A stretch of 64,000 nucleotides of DNA from Laceyella sacchari (GTDB lineage: Bacteria > Bacillota > Bacilli > Thermoactinomycetales > Thermoactinomycetaceae), in contig NZ_SMDD01000002.1 in the NCBI RefSeq assembly GCF_004343255.1, forward strand, positions 372,001 through 436,000. Reading direction: 5' to 3'. Numbering within the stretch: the first letter of the stretch is position 1; each line of letters begins with the position of its first letter. The position numbers and the translations under genes were made by a program. Below, in pieces: positions 16,871 through 26,244 of this stretch. Below the pieces are notes generated by a model. That model was not told the DNA's origin. It did no database searches and saw only the letters and a list, made by a program, of their open reading frames with translations.

Positions 16871-19381
16871 TTAACCATCCACTTGATCCACCAGCATGTG
16901 CCAAAGTTGCGGGTCTTCTTGCCCCACAGACCATAACCCGATGCCACGGGCTTTGAACTCATATGCGGCGATATCCCCCTGCCGCAAAATGGTCTCAGCA
17001 AAGGGGAACACGGCGATGCTAAATCCATCGTCATCCCCCAAATAAATGCGGGATAGCCAGATCCCCTGGTCCCTCATCCGGACTTTCACTGGATAATCCC
17101 CTTCTGTCAAAGTAAACGGAGCCGAGTGAAGATAATCCCAGTCCTTGATAATCTGCTTGTCCATCCCGTCTGGCGGTTCCAGGCGGGTATCCAGCTCGTC
17201 GCCACTTTCCAAATAAAAAAAGCCCCATTTCTCATCCCATGTGATCCCTGACCGGGGAATGCGGCCCAATGTCTGCTCTGTACCATCGGGCAGGATGATA
17301 TCCATCGCTTCTTGCGGATAATGCCAGTGGGAATCAGCCCCGACCAACAAATCACAAGACATCGCAACATCTGATTGCACCCCCCACGCGCCGGCTCCCA
17401 CTTCCGTAGCCAAGGTATGGCGGATGACCGGGATATCATTGAGGAGGCAGATCACTTCCCGTCCACGTACTTTCATCCGCAATCGGTAATACGTGTTGAG
17501 GTCGAGGGGGCCACCTGGCCATTGGGTTGCCAGGAGCGTACCTCCCTGATGCAATTCATACCGGCCACCTTTGTAGTTCATATTGAGGCAAAACCAGAGA
17601 TCTTTAAACAACACACCCGCCATTCCCTCTTTCTCCACGCGCAGATTGGCATCCACCGTGACATTGGTGAAGCGGGAGGTGTTGAGCGTGAATTTGCCGG
17701 AGCCGGACACCCAGGCATACTGGCGGGGGGCGGGATCATTTTTGTCTTTATTCACCTTCCACGCACCTGAATGAATGATGTACTTATCGGAAGGGAGCTG
17801 ATCTTGCCAATCGCGAAAATCATCATAAAAGATGAGCGCCGGTTCCGGCGACCGCCTGACCGCCTCCAAGGTCAGCTTAAACTTGTTTTCATAAGGCCAG
17901 GCCGCCATCCCATTCCGGTCGCGGAATTTGCGGGGCATCAGCGTAAAGGTGGCTTCCCCCGCTTCACGGTTCTCCCGAAACTGCCGGCATACGCGAAAGC
18001 CGTAGAAGATGGTGCCATATTGACTTCCTGCGCCCAATACTTCAAACACATGCTCTCCCGGCATCAATGTCAACCGTGCCACCTTGGTCCAATGCACTTG
18101 GCGATGATAAGGATAATGTTGGGGCACCTCACCGATCACCTGAGGAATCCCGTCGATTGTCACCGCCAACTTCTGTTGATCAAACCACGGATACTCCACT
18201 TGCGCTACGACATCATAGACGCCCTCCTCAGGAACATGAAATGTCCATTTGGCGTAGCCTTCCGTTTCCCCAGCGGCGGGCTTACGCGGAGACACGTAGG
18301 CGTCGGTTCGGATCATCGCACCCCGCACCACATCCGCGTCGGCCACTGTCTGGTCAGACACTGCCCCATCAAAGGAAACGACTTGATCCTTGCCATAAGC
18401 GGTCAAAAAGGAGCGATCCCCAAACCAGCCCTTATTCAAGTTTGTCGTATCAGCGTCTTCACCAGCATCCACATAATCATAGATGTGCAAGAAGAGTTGG
18501 TGCACGGCATCCTGCTCATCAAAATACGAGAAAAACGGGATATAGGCTTGCGTTTCAGCCCCACCCCGGTATGAATCGGTATGCGAAAGCTCCCCGATCA
18601 TCCACCGCAAAAAATCGGGAAATCCGCCCCCGAAACCGCGATAAGGCTGCGAAGCCGTTTTCGGGTATTTGCTGATCTCCCACCGGTAACCGTATGCCGC
18701 CACCCCCATGTAGACCTGCATCGGATCAAACGCGCTGACAGCATAACGGATTACGCTCCGCTGCCAATCCAACGGCGCAGTAGAGCCTGGCGCGGAGCCG
18801 GCCCATGCAAATCCATAAGTCATGATCTGCGCTGTGTCGCAACGGTCTTTTAACCGCCCGTAGTCACACCACTTCTCAGGCCCGATGGTTTCATGCGCTG
18901 CGACCATCGGCGGTAGATCGAGATGGAGAAACCGGTTGGCTGTACGGCTTTTTATTTCGGCAAACAAGCGGTCGTACAGCTGGTAGATGTTGTCCACTTG
19001 GTCATTGGGCAACCGCTCAAAGTCGGCATCCAGCCCATCCACCCACGCATATTGGTTTAGAATGCGGTGGACTTCCTGAATGAACCGATCCTGTGCCCCC
19101 TGCTGATTGGACACCACCGGATTGATTCTGGATGGAACCCCGTCGTTCTTAACCGTCAGCAACCAGCGGATGTGCGGCCATTTCTCATGAATTTGCCGGG
19201 CGCGTGCCATCGCCTCTTCCAGATCGCTGATCGCCCCGGTCAACGAGCCGTCCGCTTGTATGTCAAACCAAAACAGGCAGACCGCAGAAAATTTGTTGCC
19301 GAACCTCTCCACCACTTCCAGCTGTTCGCTCGTACGGACCCACGACAAAAACTCCCGATGGCGTGTTCGCAAAGAACTCAC
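16871..19381 (-). CDS. Tail-associated protein with glycoside hydrolase 18 domain
   Basis: 836 aa from a GTG behind GGAGGTGAGC. The N-terminal 340 residues form a GH18 barrel with the catalytic motif DGLDADFE (115-122), including the acid Glu122. Downstream are beta-rich regions: a carbohydrate-binding-like part (about 350-500) and a concanavalin-like part beginning LIFYDDFRDWQ (about 525-700), then a C-terminal domain. GH18 enzymes cut chitin or N-acetylglucosaminyl bonds in peptidoglycan. On a phage tail it may degrade host wall or surface glycan. It overlaps the upstream gene by 4 bases. Confidence 0.82.
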   Translation of the reverse strand: MSSLRTRHREFLSWVRTSEQLEVVERFGNKFSAVCLFWFDIQADGSLTGAISDLEEAMARARQIHEKWPHIRWLLTVKNDGVPSRINPVVSNQQGAQDRFIQEVHRILNQYAWVDGLDADFERLPNDQVDNIYQLYDRLFAEIKSRTANRFLHLDLPPMVAAHETIGPEKWCDYGRLKDRCDTAQIMTYGFAWAGSAPGSTAPLDWQRSVIRYAVSAFDPMQVYMGVAAYGYRWEISKYPKTASQPYRGFGGGFPDFLRWMIGELSHTDSYRGGAETQAYIPFFSYFDEQDAVHQLFLHIYDYVDAGEDADTTNLNKGWFGDRSFLTAYGKDQVVSFDGAVSDQTVADADVVRGAMIRTDAYVSPRKPAAGETEGYAKWTFHVPEEGVYDVVAQVEYPWFDQQKLAVTIDGIPQVIGEVPQHYPYHRQVHWTKVARLTLMPGEHVFEVLGAGSQYGTIFYGFRVCRQFRENREAGEATFTLMPRKFRDRNGMAAWPYENKFKLTLEAVRRSPEPALIFYDDFRDWQDQLPSDKYIIHSGAWKVNKDKNDPAPRQYAWVSGSGKFTLNTSRFTNVTVDANLRVEKEGMAGVLFKDLWFCLNMNYKGGRYELHQGGTLLATQWPGGPLDLNTYYRLRMKVRGREVICLLNDIPVIRHTLATEVGAGAWGVQSDVAMSCDLLVGADSHWHYPQEAMDIILPDGTEQTLGRIPRSGITWDEKWGFFYLESGDELDTRLEPPDGMDKQIIKDWDYLHSAPFTLTEGDYPVKVRMRDQGIWLSRIYLGDDDGFSIAVFPFAETILRQGDIAAYEFKARGIGLWSVGQEDPQLWHMLVDQVDG

Positions 19382-20028
19382 AAACGCTCACCTCCTCTTC
19401 CCTTCAGCCACATGTCCACCTCACATACCAACTGTCCCGCCCCGCGCTCCGCACCCCGTTCATCGTCTAGCTCTACTTGATAAATGCCAAACCCGGCGGG
19501 ACAGGTGTGGAAATTGCCACTGTATTCATGTGTTATCTGCTCGTTGATTTCCACGCGGCGCTTGGTCGCGCTCAGCGTAACCTGATCGCCAGCGCTGAGC
19601 GGAGGCGATACGATCAGTTGCCGTTGCCCGTGTTGATGGGCAAAACGGATTCCTTCCCGCGGCGTATTCCGGGTCAGCACAAGGTGGAAATCCACGCCAC
19701 CAGTCACCCGCTTGGCCAGGTCTTTCTCCCTGCCAACCTCTTCCCGATTGGGGACAGCAATCTTCCGTTTCCCGCGAATCACCCCGTTGTAATGCTTGCG
19801 GCGAATTACCGTGCCCGCTCCGTCCCGCTCTCTTTGCAAAAACTCTTTGTTGGCGGGAACATAGCCAGTTGCAGCCCGACCGATTTGCAGCATCAAATCG
19901 GTCAGCCAAGCCGTTCCTTCGCAATCATTCATCACAAAGCGATAATCGATTCGGGTCACCTTCCGGTTGGGCGTCACTTGAAAGGTGAAAAAATACCGGG
20001 TCCAAAACTCTTTTTTATCCATCCACAT
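19378..20028 (-). CDS. Hypothetical phage tail protein
   Basis: About 216 aa. It starts at an ATG overlapping the stop of the small upstream gene and ends with an ATGA-type overlap with the GH18 gene, so the three are translationally coupled. Mostly beta-like, no TM. The segment FTFQVTPNRKVTRIDYRFVMNDCEGTAWLTDLMLQ resembles part of the 64-residue upstream protein (KKIDLRLVVSDVTGRIQITDVMLQ), so the two are related. Likely a baseplate or tail-tip component. Confidence 0.65.
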   Translation of the reverse strand: MWMDKKEFWTRYFFTFQVTPNRKVTRIDYRFVMNDCEGTAWLTDLMLQIGRAATGYVPANKEFLQRERDGAGTVIRRKHYNGVIRGKRKIAVPNREEVGREKDLAKRVTGGVDFHLVLTRNTPREGIRFAHQHGQRQLIVSPPLSAGDQVTLSATKRRVEINEQITHEYSGNFHTCPAGFGIYQVELDDERGAERGAGQLVCEVDMWLKGRGGERL

Positions 20029-20222
20029 CACCCGTCAAATGACCATTGAATTTCTGAAGCATGCCCTGTCCATACGGTGGCGATGGAACCGCCTTGCAAC
20101 ATTACATCCGTGATTTGAATCCTGCCAGTCACATCAGAAACGACCAGCCGCAGGTCGATCTTCTTCACATTCTTGCCGCTGTCTGACGTAAAACTTTTTT
20201 GAAACGGTTGAAATGAAGACAT
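20028..20222 (-). CDS. Small phage tail protein
   Basis: 64 aa from the ATG at 20222 behind AAGGTGGTGATCAAC. It shares an IDLR-V-D-TG-ITDVMLQ-G pattern with the N-terminus of the next protein, which suggests a partial duplication. Function unknown; it lies among tail-tip genes. Confidence 0.6.
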   Translation of the reverse strand: MSSFQPFQKSFTSDSGKNVKKIDLRLVVSDVTGRIQITDVMLQGGSIATVWTGHASEIQWSFDG

Positions 20223-20277
20223 GTTGATCACCACCTTCACCTGTCTAAGGGTTTGCGCCACCCGCATCTTGTCTCAT

Positions 20278-21747
20278 TCAGGCCAATGGGAAAAACTTCG
20301 TCTCCGATTGCCCGTCATCATAATGAAGCACCACTTCGACGCCCACTTTGCCATTCGGCCCTTTTTTGAGATTCTCCGTCGCCGCCTGCATGCTCACGGT
20401 GTAGCTGTCCCGGTGGGAAGGTTCCACCGTTTGGGTCAGTGTCTTCTCCACACCGAGCTGCCCTTGGCACATGAACGATGCATTCCCCGAATAACCCCGT
20501 GTTGCATCAATTTCCCATCCGTTGTTCACCCAGTAGGCAAACCCGTCGTCAGCTCTGGAATTGAGCAGATAGTTAAACACCATCAGTTCCAGCATTTCAG
20601 TCCGCTCGACAGAATCTTCCGATTGCAGGAACCCCGCTTGCGCGACCCCTTTCAATAAGTCTGTTAAGGTGGGAGCCGCCGATTCCAATTCCAACACGGT
20701 GTTCCACGGGGCCAACACATCATACTGCCAACGGGCAATGTGCGTTTTTGCATCCATCCCCAACTCTTCATCATAGACGCGGACGATGTCCCCAATGCGG
20801 AAAGCTTCATGTTCCAGTCCAGACAACATGGACAGATCGCTGGCTTTAACCCGGTAAGACAGCCGCGGCTTGCTCAGCTTGTCCAAGATTTCCTGCGCTT
20901 TCTCCTTCAATTGATAAGGATTGGTGAAGCGGTCATCTTTAAATGTGCGCGTGCGAATCTGTCGGGAATATTGGAAGTTCTCCACATACTCTTTGCCGTC
21001 ATTGGCGTCTTTGATGGTCAAGTTTCCTTTTCCGTATGGGTACAGCCTGGTGATCAGATCGGTCGTATCATAATCAGCCTCAATCTCATCCATGTTCTTA
21101 CGGTAGATGATGGCAATACCAGGATCGCGGAATCCGCCCTCTTTCACATGATCTACCGTCATGGTCAGCGGGTTGAAGCGGATGGAGCCTCCCCATAAGT
21201 CGGCCACCTCCCGCAACGCAGTCAAACGGTTGGTCAGCCCTTCATCAACGGACATGCTGCGCACGGTGCCGATATCGCACCGGCCCACTCGCCATTCTGT
21301 GCCCGTAAGGATATCGCGAATCACTTGATAGGGCGTCGCATCCGGCCACTGGTTTATGGCCATCGGTTCGGTATACTGCAAGTCATACCAGATGGCCTCG
21401 GCGTAGACTTGCGTTTCCCTCTTGCCCGATCCCTTGCGGGAATGATGAACCCGGCGAATCACATACAGCCGTTGCCCCAGCTGAATGTAGTTTTCGTTCT
21501 CCAAATAAACACGCTTTGCATCCTCATACGGGATGGATAAATCAACCGTCTCTTCACCGTTGATTTCCTCCGTGATCACCAATTCGGTCAGATGATCCAG
21601 CACCGCCAGGCGCCTGCGCTGTTGATCCAATACAAGGATGGGCGTTTGCGCCAGCTTGTGGTACGGTTGCTCATCGGCCGCCAGAGGCTGGTTGTAGATC
21701 ACTCCGTCCAGATTGTAACGCCCGTTTCCCAACCGGTTATATTTCAC
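20278..21747 (-). CDS. Phage minor structural protein (tail-associated, Tal/Prophage_tail type)
   Basis: 489 aa from a GTG at 21747 behind AAAGGGG. The N-terminal part resembles the gp27-like hub of Gram-positive siphophage baseplates: ELVITEEINGEETVDLSIPYEDAK, YVIRRVHHSRKGSG, and YPYGKGNLTIKDANDGKEYVENFQYS. The last 110 residues form a separate beta domain. It follows the Dit-like gene and one tail fibre gene, fitting the distal tail hub. No endopeptidase motif was identified. Confidence 0.8.
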   Translation of the reverse strand: MKYNRLGNGRYNLDGVIYNQPLAADEQPYHKLAQTPILVLDQQRRRLAVLDHLTELVITEEINGEETVDLSIPYEDAKRVYLENENYIQLGQRLYVIRRVHHSRKGSGKRETQVYAEAIWYDLQYTEPMAINQWPDATPYQVIRDILTGTEWRVGRCDIGTVRSMSVDEGLTNRLTALREVADLWGGSIRFNPLTMTVDHVKEGGFRDPGIAIIYRKNMDEIEADYDTTDLITRLYPYGKGNLTIKDANDGKEYVENFQYSRQIRTRTFKDDRFTNPYQLKEKAQEILDKLSKPRLSYRVKASDLSMLSGLEHEAFRIGDIVRVYDEELGMDAKTHIARWQYDVLAPWNTVLELESAAPTLTDLLKGVAQAGFLQSEDSVERTEMLELMVFNYLLNSRADDGFAYWVNNGWEIDATRGYSGNASFMCQGQLGVEKTLTQTVEPSHRDSYTVSMQAATENLKKGPNGKVGVEVVLHYDDGQSETKFFPLA

Positions 21748-21783
21748 TTGTCCCACCCCTTTCAAAAGCACGCTACGCTGCCA

Positions 21784-22824
21784 TCACGGCTTTCTTCTGA
21801 TCCATGGCGACCCGTAAGCGTTGCGTTCCAGATATTGCGGGCCATCGCCTACCGCTGGGAATGTCTCTGGAAACGCACCATTGCCAAAGTCAAGCGCATA
21901 GCGGATGCCGCCCACGCCCGCCCCTAATCCATTGTTGTTATTGATGTTGTCGGAACCAAGCGGTGGAGCCGACGGCACAGGATTGATACCAGCCGGGCTC
22001 AAGCCGTGGAAAGAAAGAGCCGCATTGCAAAAACGACCGATCCAGTAACTCCCCGCTTGCAACGTGACCGGCCCCGTAGTGAACGCAGCCTCTTTCCAGC
22101 CGGTGGTCGAACAATCCACCGCACCGGTTTGTGCGATCAGCGTGCCCGGATACCCATTGTTATCCGTATAAACGGCAAACGAAGTTAATCCGCCCGACAC
22201 GGCAGCTGACACTTGCCCTCCCATCATGTCGCAGATGATGGTTTCATGCGCTACAAACGGAAAGATGTCAATGCTGTTTGCCAGCACCGCCACCCCTGTC
22301 GCGTTGTTTTGCGGGGATATGCCATGGGAGCGGTATGTGCCTGGATAATGCTTCACCAGATAAGCGAGGAAACTGTTTCCTCCGCCACCTCCCCCATTCT
22401 GTTCTAACGCTTCCACTCTCGCTTCAAGCGCGGCATGCTGGCTATCCATCTGTTCCATCTTGGCGGACTGGTTGGTGATGTGAGTATAATCGGCCGTGAT
22501 CACATCGCTTGCCTGTTGTTGAACATGGAAAACCACCGCACCATATTCCGCCTGCAACTCATATTCGGATGGGCTGACAATTTGGCCATTCCGCTTGATG
22601 ACTGGCTCCGGATCATAAAGCCAATTGTTGTCGGGCCCCTCATAGATGCGGTACCTCAAACCCGGGTCCGGCATATCCGTGTACGGCAACAGCTGAACAC
22701 CCGTTTTTGGGTCCGTCTTCATCCCCAAGACGTCTTCCATATTATTAACAGCATGTTGAATCCCATTGAGATGGGCAGAGAGAATTTCCACACTTCCCAG
22801 TTTTTTAAAGGGTGTTTTAGCCAC
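21784..22824 (-). CDS. Tail fibre or receptor-binding-like protein
   Basis: 346 aa from a GTG behind GGAGGCGAG. The N-terminal 110 residues are beta-like. A short coiled coil (about 112-140, ALEARVEALEQ) leads into a six-glycine hinge. The C-terminal 200 residues are Gly/Asn/Ser-rich with SFAVYTDNNGYPGTLIAQTG, the pattern of a carbohydrate-binding jelly roll. This coil-hinge-lectin layout suggests a trimeric adhesion device. It sits between the distal tail protein and the hub gene. Confidence 0.65.
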   Translation of the reverse strand: MAKTPFKKLGSVEILSAHLNGIQHAVNNMEDVLGMKTDPKTGVQLLPYTDMPDPGLRYRIYEGPDNNWLYDPEPVIKRNGQIVSPSEYELQAEYGAVVFHVQQQASDVITADYTHITNQSAKMEQMDSQHAALEARVEALEQNGGGGGGNSFLAYLVKHYPGTYRSHGISPQNNATGVAVLANSIDIFPFVAHETIICDMMGGQVSAAVSGGLTSFAVYTDNNGYPGTLIAQTGAVDCSTTGWKEAAFTTGPVTLQAGSYWIGRFCNAALSFHGLSPAGINPVPSAPPLGSDNINNNNGLGAGVGGIRYALDFGNGAFPETFPAVGDGPQYLERNAYGSPWIRRKP

Positions 22825-22896
22825 TGACTCTCGCCTCCTTTATTCTGATACAAACACGGCGGAGCGGGATTCCCCCCGCCCGTCCCCATTTGCATG

Positions 22897-23658
22897 TTAA
22901 TACCAACAACTACGGCACGTAATCTTCACCTGGGCAATCGTCGCCGCTCCCAGCGGACTCACCTGCAACTGATTCTCCTTGCCCGGGAGGGTTAAGGGGA
23001 AGGTTAGTGAGTCAAAGGCATTGAGCGCGCTTTGTTTGGTACCATCTGTTTTCAATAGGTAAGCCGTTTTCAGACGGGAATCGATCATCAATCGCTCACC
23101 AAAACCAAGCCGTCCTTTATATGTCATCATGCTGCCATTCAGTCCCACTTCAAATCCCACATCCAACCCGCTGCTTTCCCCAGTGATTTCGATCAGCGGC
23201 TGCGATGGCGCCGTCCCCTTGCGCTGAAACGACAACACCCCCGACTCGCTAGTAAACACATCATCTTCCACAGCATAAGCCAAGGGATCAGCAGCAAGGA
23301 ATGTGAGCGTTGCCTGCCCTGTCAGAGCCATCTCCTCCAACTCCGTCTGATCGGTCAGCCGTGCGGTGTAGGCTTTGTCCGGTTCATCATCAAACGTAAG
23401 CATTCCCGTCCGGTCGCCGTTCCTTAGCCAATCGGCCACGGCCCGCACGCGATCCCGAATTTCCCGCAAGGATTGCCCCGTCAACAGCACCTCAACAGAT
23501 ATGTGGAGCGCGTCCACCTCATTCCCCATGTCATACACGCCCGCCTTACCGGGGACTTTCACCGTTTTCGCGGCGATTCCGGGAGATATGGGGCGCTTGA
23601 CATCCAACACCCGCAATCCGTGCTGCTCACTATGAATGCCTGCAAACGTGAACCCCAT
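22897..23658 (-). CDS. Distal tail protein (Dit, Siphovirus tail component)
   Basis: About 253 aa, starting at one of two ATGs at 23658-23661 that overlap the tape-measure stop. Features of the Dit family: GFTFAGIHSEQHGLRVL at the start, the HISVEVLLTG strand, and ADWLRNGDRTGMLTFDDEPDKAYTARL. It forms the hexameric ring joining tail tube and tip. The final RSCWY is unusual but not informative. Confidence 0.85.
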   Translation of the reverse strand: MGFTFAGIHSEQHGLRVLDVKRPISPGIAAKTVKVPGKAGVYDMGNEVDALHISVEVLLTGQSLREIRDRVRAVADWLRNGDRTGMLTFDDEPDKAYTARLTDQTELEEMALTGQATLTFLAADPLAYAVEDDVFTSESGVLSFQRKGTAPSQPLIEITGESSGLDVGFEVGLNGSMMTYKGRLGFGERLMIDSRLKTAYLLKTDGTKQSALNAFDSLTFPLTLPGKENQLQVSPLGAATIAQVKITCRSCWY

Positions 23659-25391
23659 CATACTCTCCCCCCAAATGATCTCGCTTGGCGCTGGTGAAGT
23701 CTCCACAACTCTTGGCTGATCAGGCGGATATCTTGGTCATTTCTGACATGCATCTGCTCCACATTGATCATAAACCCGTTGCCGCCGCCCACGCCCGACA
23801 TCTTGCTGGTGATTCCCTCTGCCAGAGCGCTGAACGTTTTATTGGACAGGGGCAGAACCGCTTCACTGTACCGCCCTTCTCCGACCACGGCCATGGTAGG
23901 GCTGGTCACAATCCCCCCTTTGGCCAAACCTGGCAACGAGAGGGTTGGCAACTTGGCACCAGTCAAACTGTTGATCTTGGACACGACACTGTTAAACCCA
24001 TTGATAAATGGGCGTACAATATCCAACGCTTTGTTGATCCACTTTTTAATGCTGCCAAAAATCCCTTCCCAGATGGACGACGCTTTGGACTTCAAGCTTT
24101 CCCATGCGCCAGTGATCGCGGACGTGACCCCGTTCCAGATCGAGCTGGCCGTGTTTTTCACGCCGTTCCAGATGTTAGACAGCCAACCTTTGACAGTGTT
24201 CCAAACGGACATCGTGATCGATTTGATCCGATCCCACACGGATGTGATCGTGGACACCAACCGATTCCATATTGGGGCGAAGAACCCGACAATCGCATTC
24301 CACACCGAGGACAGGAACGAGCTAATGGCGTTCCAAACAAGGATGACGCCTTCTTTCACTTTGTTCCAAATGGATGTAAATGTGTTCAGCACCCAATTGA
24401 GATAACCGGTGAACAGATTGACGATCGCTTGCCAGATTGTCGTAAAGAAAGCCACAATCCCATTCCACACCGATTTGACCGTGTCGTCGATCAATGCCCA
24501 GATCTCTTGGAAAAATACCACCAAGAGCCAGAACGGGAGCGTGAGTACCGTGAGGATGGTCGTGCCCCACTCCTGGAAAAACGAGATAATGCCATTCCAA
24601 ATGGTCGTGGTAAACGCGACGATTTGATCCCAGTAAGTGACGATCAAGCCGACCAACCACCCGATCGGCCCGGTGATCACCGCCAAGATGGTCATTCCCC
24701 ACTCTGAGAAAAACGTGGTGATGCCGTTCCAAATCGTTTTAATGGTTTCCACGATGCCGTTAAAAATGGTCGTCGCACCCGTCCACAGCCAATTCCAGGC
24801 TGCTTGTAACCAACCGGACACCGTGTCCCAGTTCTGCCAGATCAGATACGCCACCGCCGCTACCGCCGCCCCGGCAACCATCCAGGGCAACAAAGGAGCC
24901 ATCGCGCTCCAAGCAGCGATGGCCATTGCTTTCAGTGTTGCTGTCAAGCCGATGAAGGAGGGTATCAATGCTCCCAAGATAGCCCCGGCAACCGCAACGA
25001 TGGCCACCTTCGTCTCCTGAGAAAAGGTCTTCTCAAATCCTTCCACCATGCCAAACTTGGACATGTTTGCCACCAGACGCTCAATCGCCTCCGCAATGGT
25101 TTCCAAAGCGGGACCGATGGTTTTATCAATCGTGAATTGGCTTAACTCGCCAAATGCCTCACTCAGTTGCTCTCCTTGAGTGGAAGCGGAAATCATCGAG
25201 TCAACTACGCCCAAAGCACCCGATTTGATCGAGCTGAACAAGGTTTTTGACGTCTTTTTGGCTGCTTCCAGATTTAACATCATGTTGCGGGTGCTCTGTG
25301 TGACTTGTTGTGTTGCCATCGCCAATTGCTGTCCGAGCTGGCTGAAGTCGGCAGTCACTTGAATATACGCTTGTCCCAACTGCTGTGCCAT
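23658..25391 (-). CDS. Tail tape measure protein
   Basis: 577 aa; the ATG follows AAAGGAGG. It has an N-terminal helical part, hydrophobic segments (about 130-165) and a long region (about 180-460) with Trp repeating at about 11-residue spacing, as in IWNGV, SVWNA, SIWEG. The C-terminal end GGIVTSPTMAVVGEGRYSEAVLPL is the usual tape-measure tail motif. Length sets tail length; 577 aa predicts a short tail, under 100 nm. Confidence 0.9.
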   Translation of the reverse strand: MAQQLGQAYIQVTADFSQLGQQLAMATQQVTQSTRNMMLNLEAAKKTSKTLFSSIKSGALGVVDSMISASTQGEQLSEAFGELSQFTIDKTIGPALETIAEAIERLVANMSKFGMVEGFEKTFSQETKVAIVAVAGAILGALIPSFIGLTATLKAMAIAAWSAMAPLLPWMVAGAAVAAVAYLIWQNWDTVSGWLQAAWNWLWTGATTIFNGIVETIKTIWNGITTFFSEWGMTILAVITGPIGWLVGLIVTYWDQIVAFTTTIWNGIISFFQEWGTTILTVLTLPFWLLVVFFQEIWALIDDTVKSVWNGIVAFFTTIWQAIVNLFTGYLNWVLNTFTSIWNKVKEGVILVWNAISSFLSSVWNAIVGFFAPIWNRLVSTITSVWDRIKSITMSVWNTVKGWLSNIWNGVKNTASSIWNGVTSAITGAWESLKSKASSIWEGIFGSIKKWINKALDIVRPFINGFNSVVSKINSLTGAKLPTLSLPGLAKGGIVTSPTMAVVGEGRYSEAVLPLSNKTFSALAEGITSKMSGVGGGNGFMINVEQMHVRNDQDIRLISQELWRLHQRQARSFGGRV

Positions 25392-25411
25392 CGAATGCCT
25401 CCTTTCTCAGT

Positions 25412-26127
25412 CTATTGTTCAGAAGAAGAACGCACCGGAATCACGTCCGGGCCGATCTTCTTCACGATCTCGTCAAACCGCCGTCGCCGTTCTTCTTCAG
25501 AAAGCACCGGTCCACTTCGCTTCGCCCTGGCAAGCGGTTTGTATAAATCAGTCGGTTTGATCCGCTTTTTGGAGTGCGGCTGTATCGTCGCAGCGGTCAT
25601 TGCCGCCCAAAACTGGCGAAGCTGATCCTGCCGCCAAAAGTAGCCCTCATACAACTCGCGCAGTTCGGCCGGAGTAAGTCGCCAAAACTCATCATGCGAC
25701 AGGCCGATGCAAATCGCATCCCGCCTTATTTGATGCCAGTCCCAGACATCGGCTCCGTCATCGGTGCTACTTTTTTTGGGCCGGACTTTTTTTGCGCTTC
25801 CAGCTCCCTGATCTGCTCCTCCGTCATCATCGATGTGGCGAACGCTTCACCAACAGCCATGAAAATTTCATTCATGTCCCCTTGTGACATCACTTCTCCC
25901 GCCTCGGTCAAGGACAGCCCATGATGCTTCAGCAACCCGGCCCAAGCCAGGGCCCGCATGAACTTGATGGAGATGCGAGACGTGTCCTGCATCTGTTCAC
26001 TGATTTTGGGCACAGTCAATCCTGTCGCTTCTTCCAGTTCCGCCAAGGCGTTGAAATCAAAATGGACAGTGTAGGTTTGTCCGCCGGCGACAAATGAGCG
26101 TTGGCCTTTCACTTTGTTTGCCATCAT
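25412..26127 (-). CDS. Tail assembly chaperone GT fusion (by -1 frameshift)
   Basis: A second reading frame continues the chaperone G gene if ribosomes slip back by one at one of two A7 runs (25787-25793 or 25771-25777). The frame then reads STDDGADVWDWHQIRRDAICIGLSHDEFWRLTPAELRELY with no stop until 25412. The FWRLTP-EL segment is typical of T domains. Without the shift the T part has no ribosome binding site of its own. G and GT guide tube assembly around the tape measure. Confidence 0.78.
25726..26127 (-). CDS. Tail assembly chaperone G
   Basis: 133 aa, with AAAAGGA before tandem ATGs. DFNALAELEEATG, a helix-rich fold and position between tail tube and tape measure identify a gpG-type chaperone. 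It ends a few codons after two in-frame slippery A7 runs. Confidence 0.82.
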   Translation of the reverse strand: MMANKVKGQRSFVAGGQTYTVHFDFNALAELEEATGLTVPKISEQMQDTSRISIKFMRALAWAGLLKHHGLSLTEAGEVMSQGDMNEIFMAVGEAFATSMMTEEQIRELEAQKKSGPKKVAPMTEPMSGTGIK

Positions 26128-26244
26128 CACATCATCCTTTTCATCGTAATCAGCCGGGCGAACCCGTTGTTTCCTTTAAAATGGATTGGCCCGGCCAGGT
26201 GTTATCTCCACATCCTACAACCGAATCACACAGCGTCCCGATCC

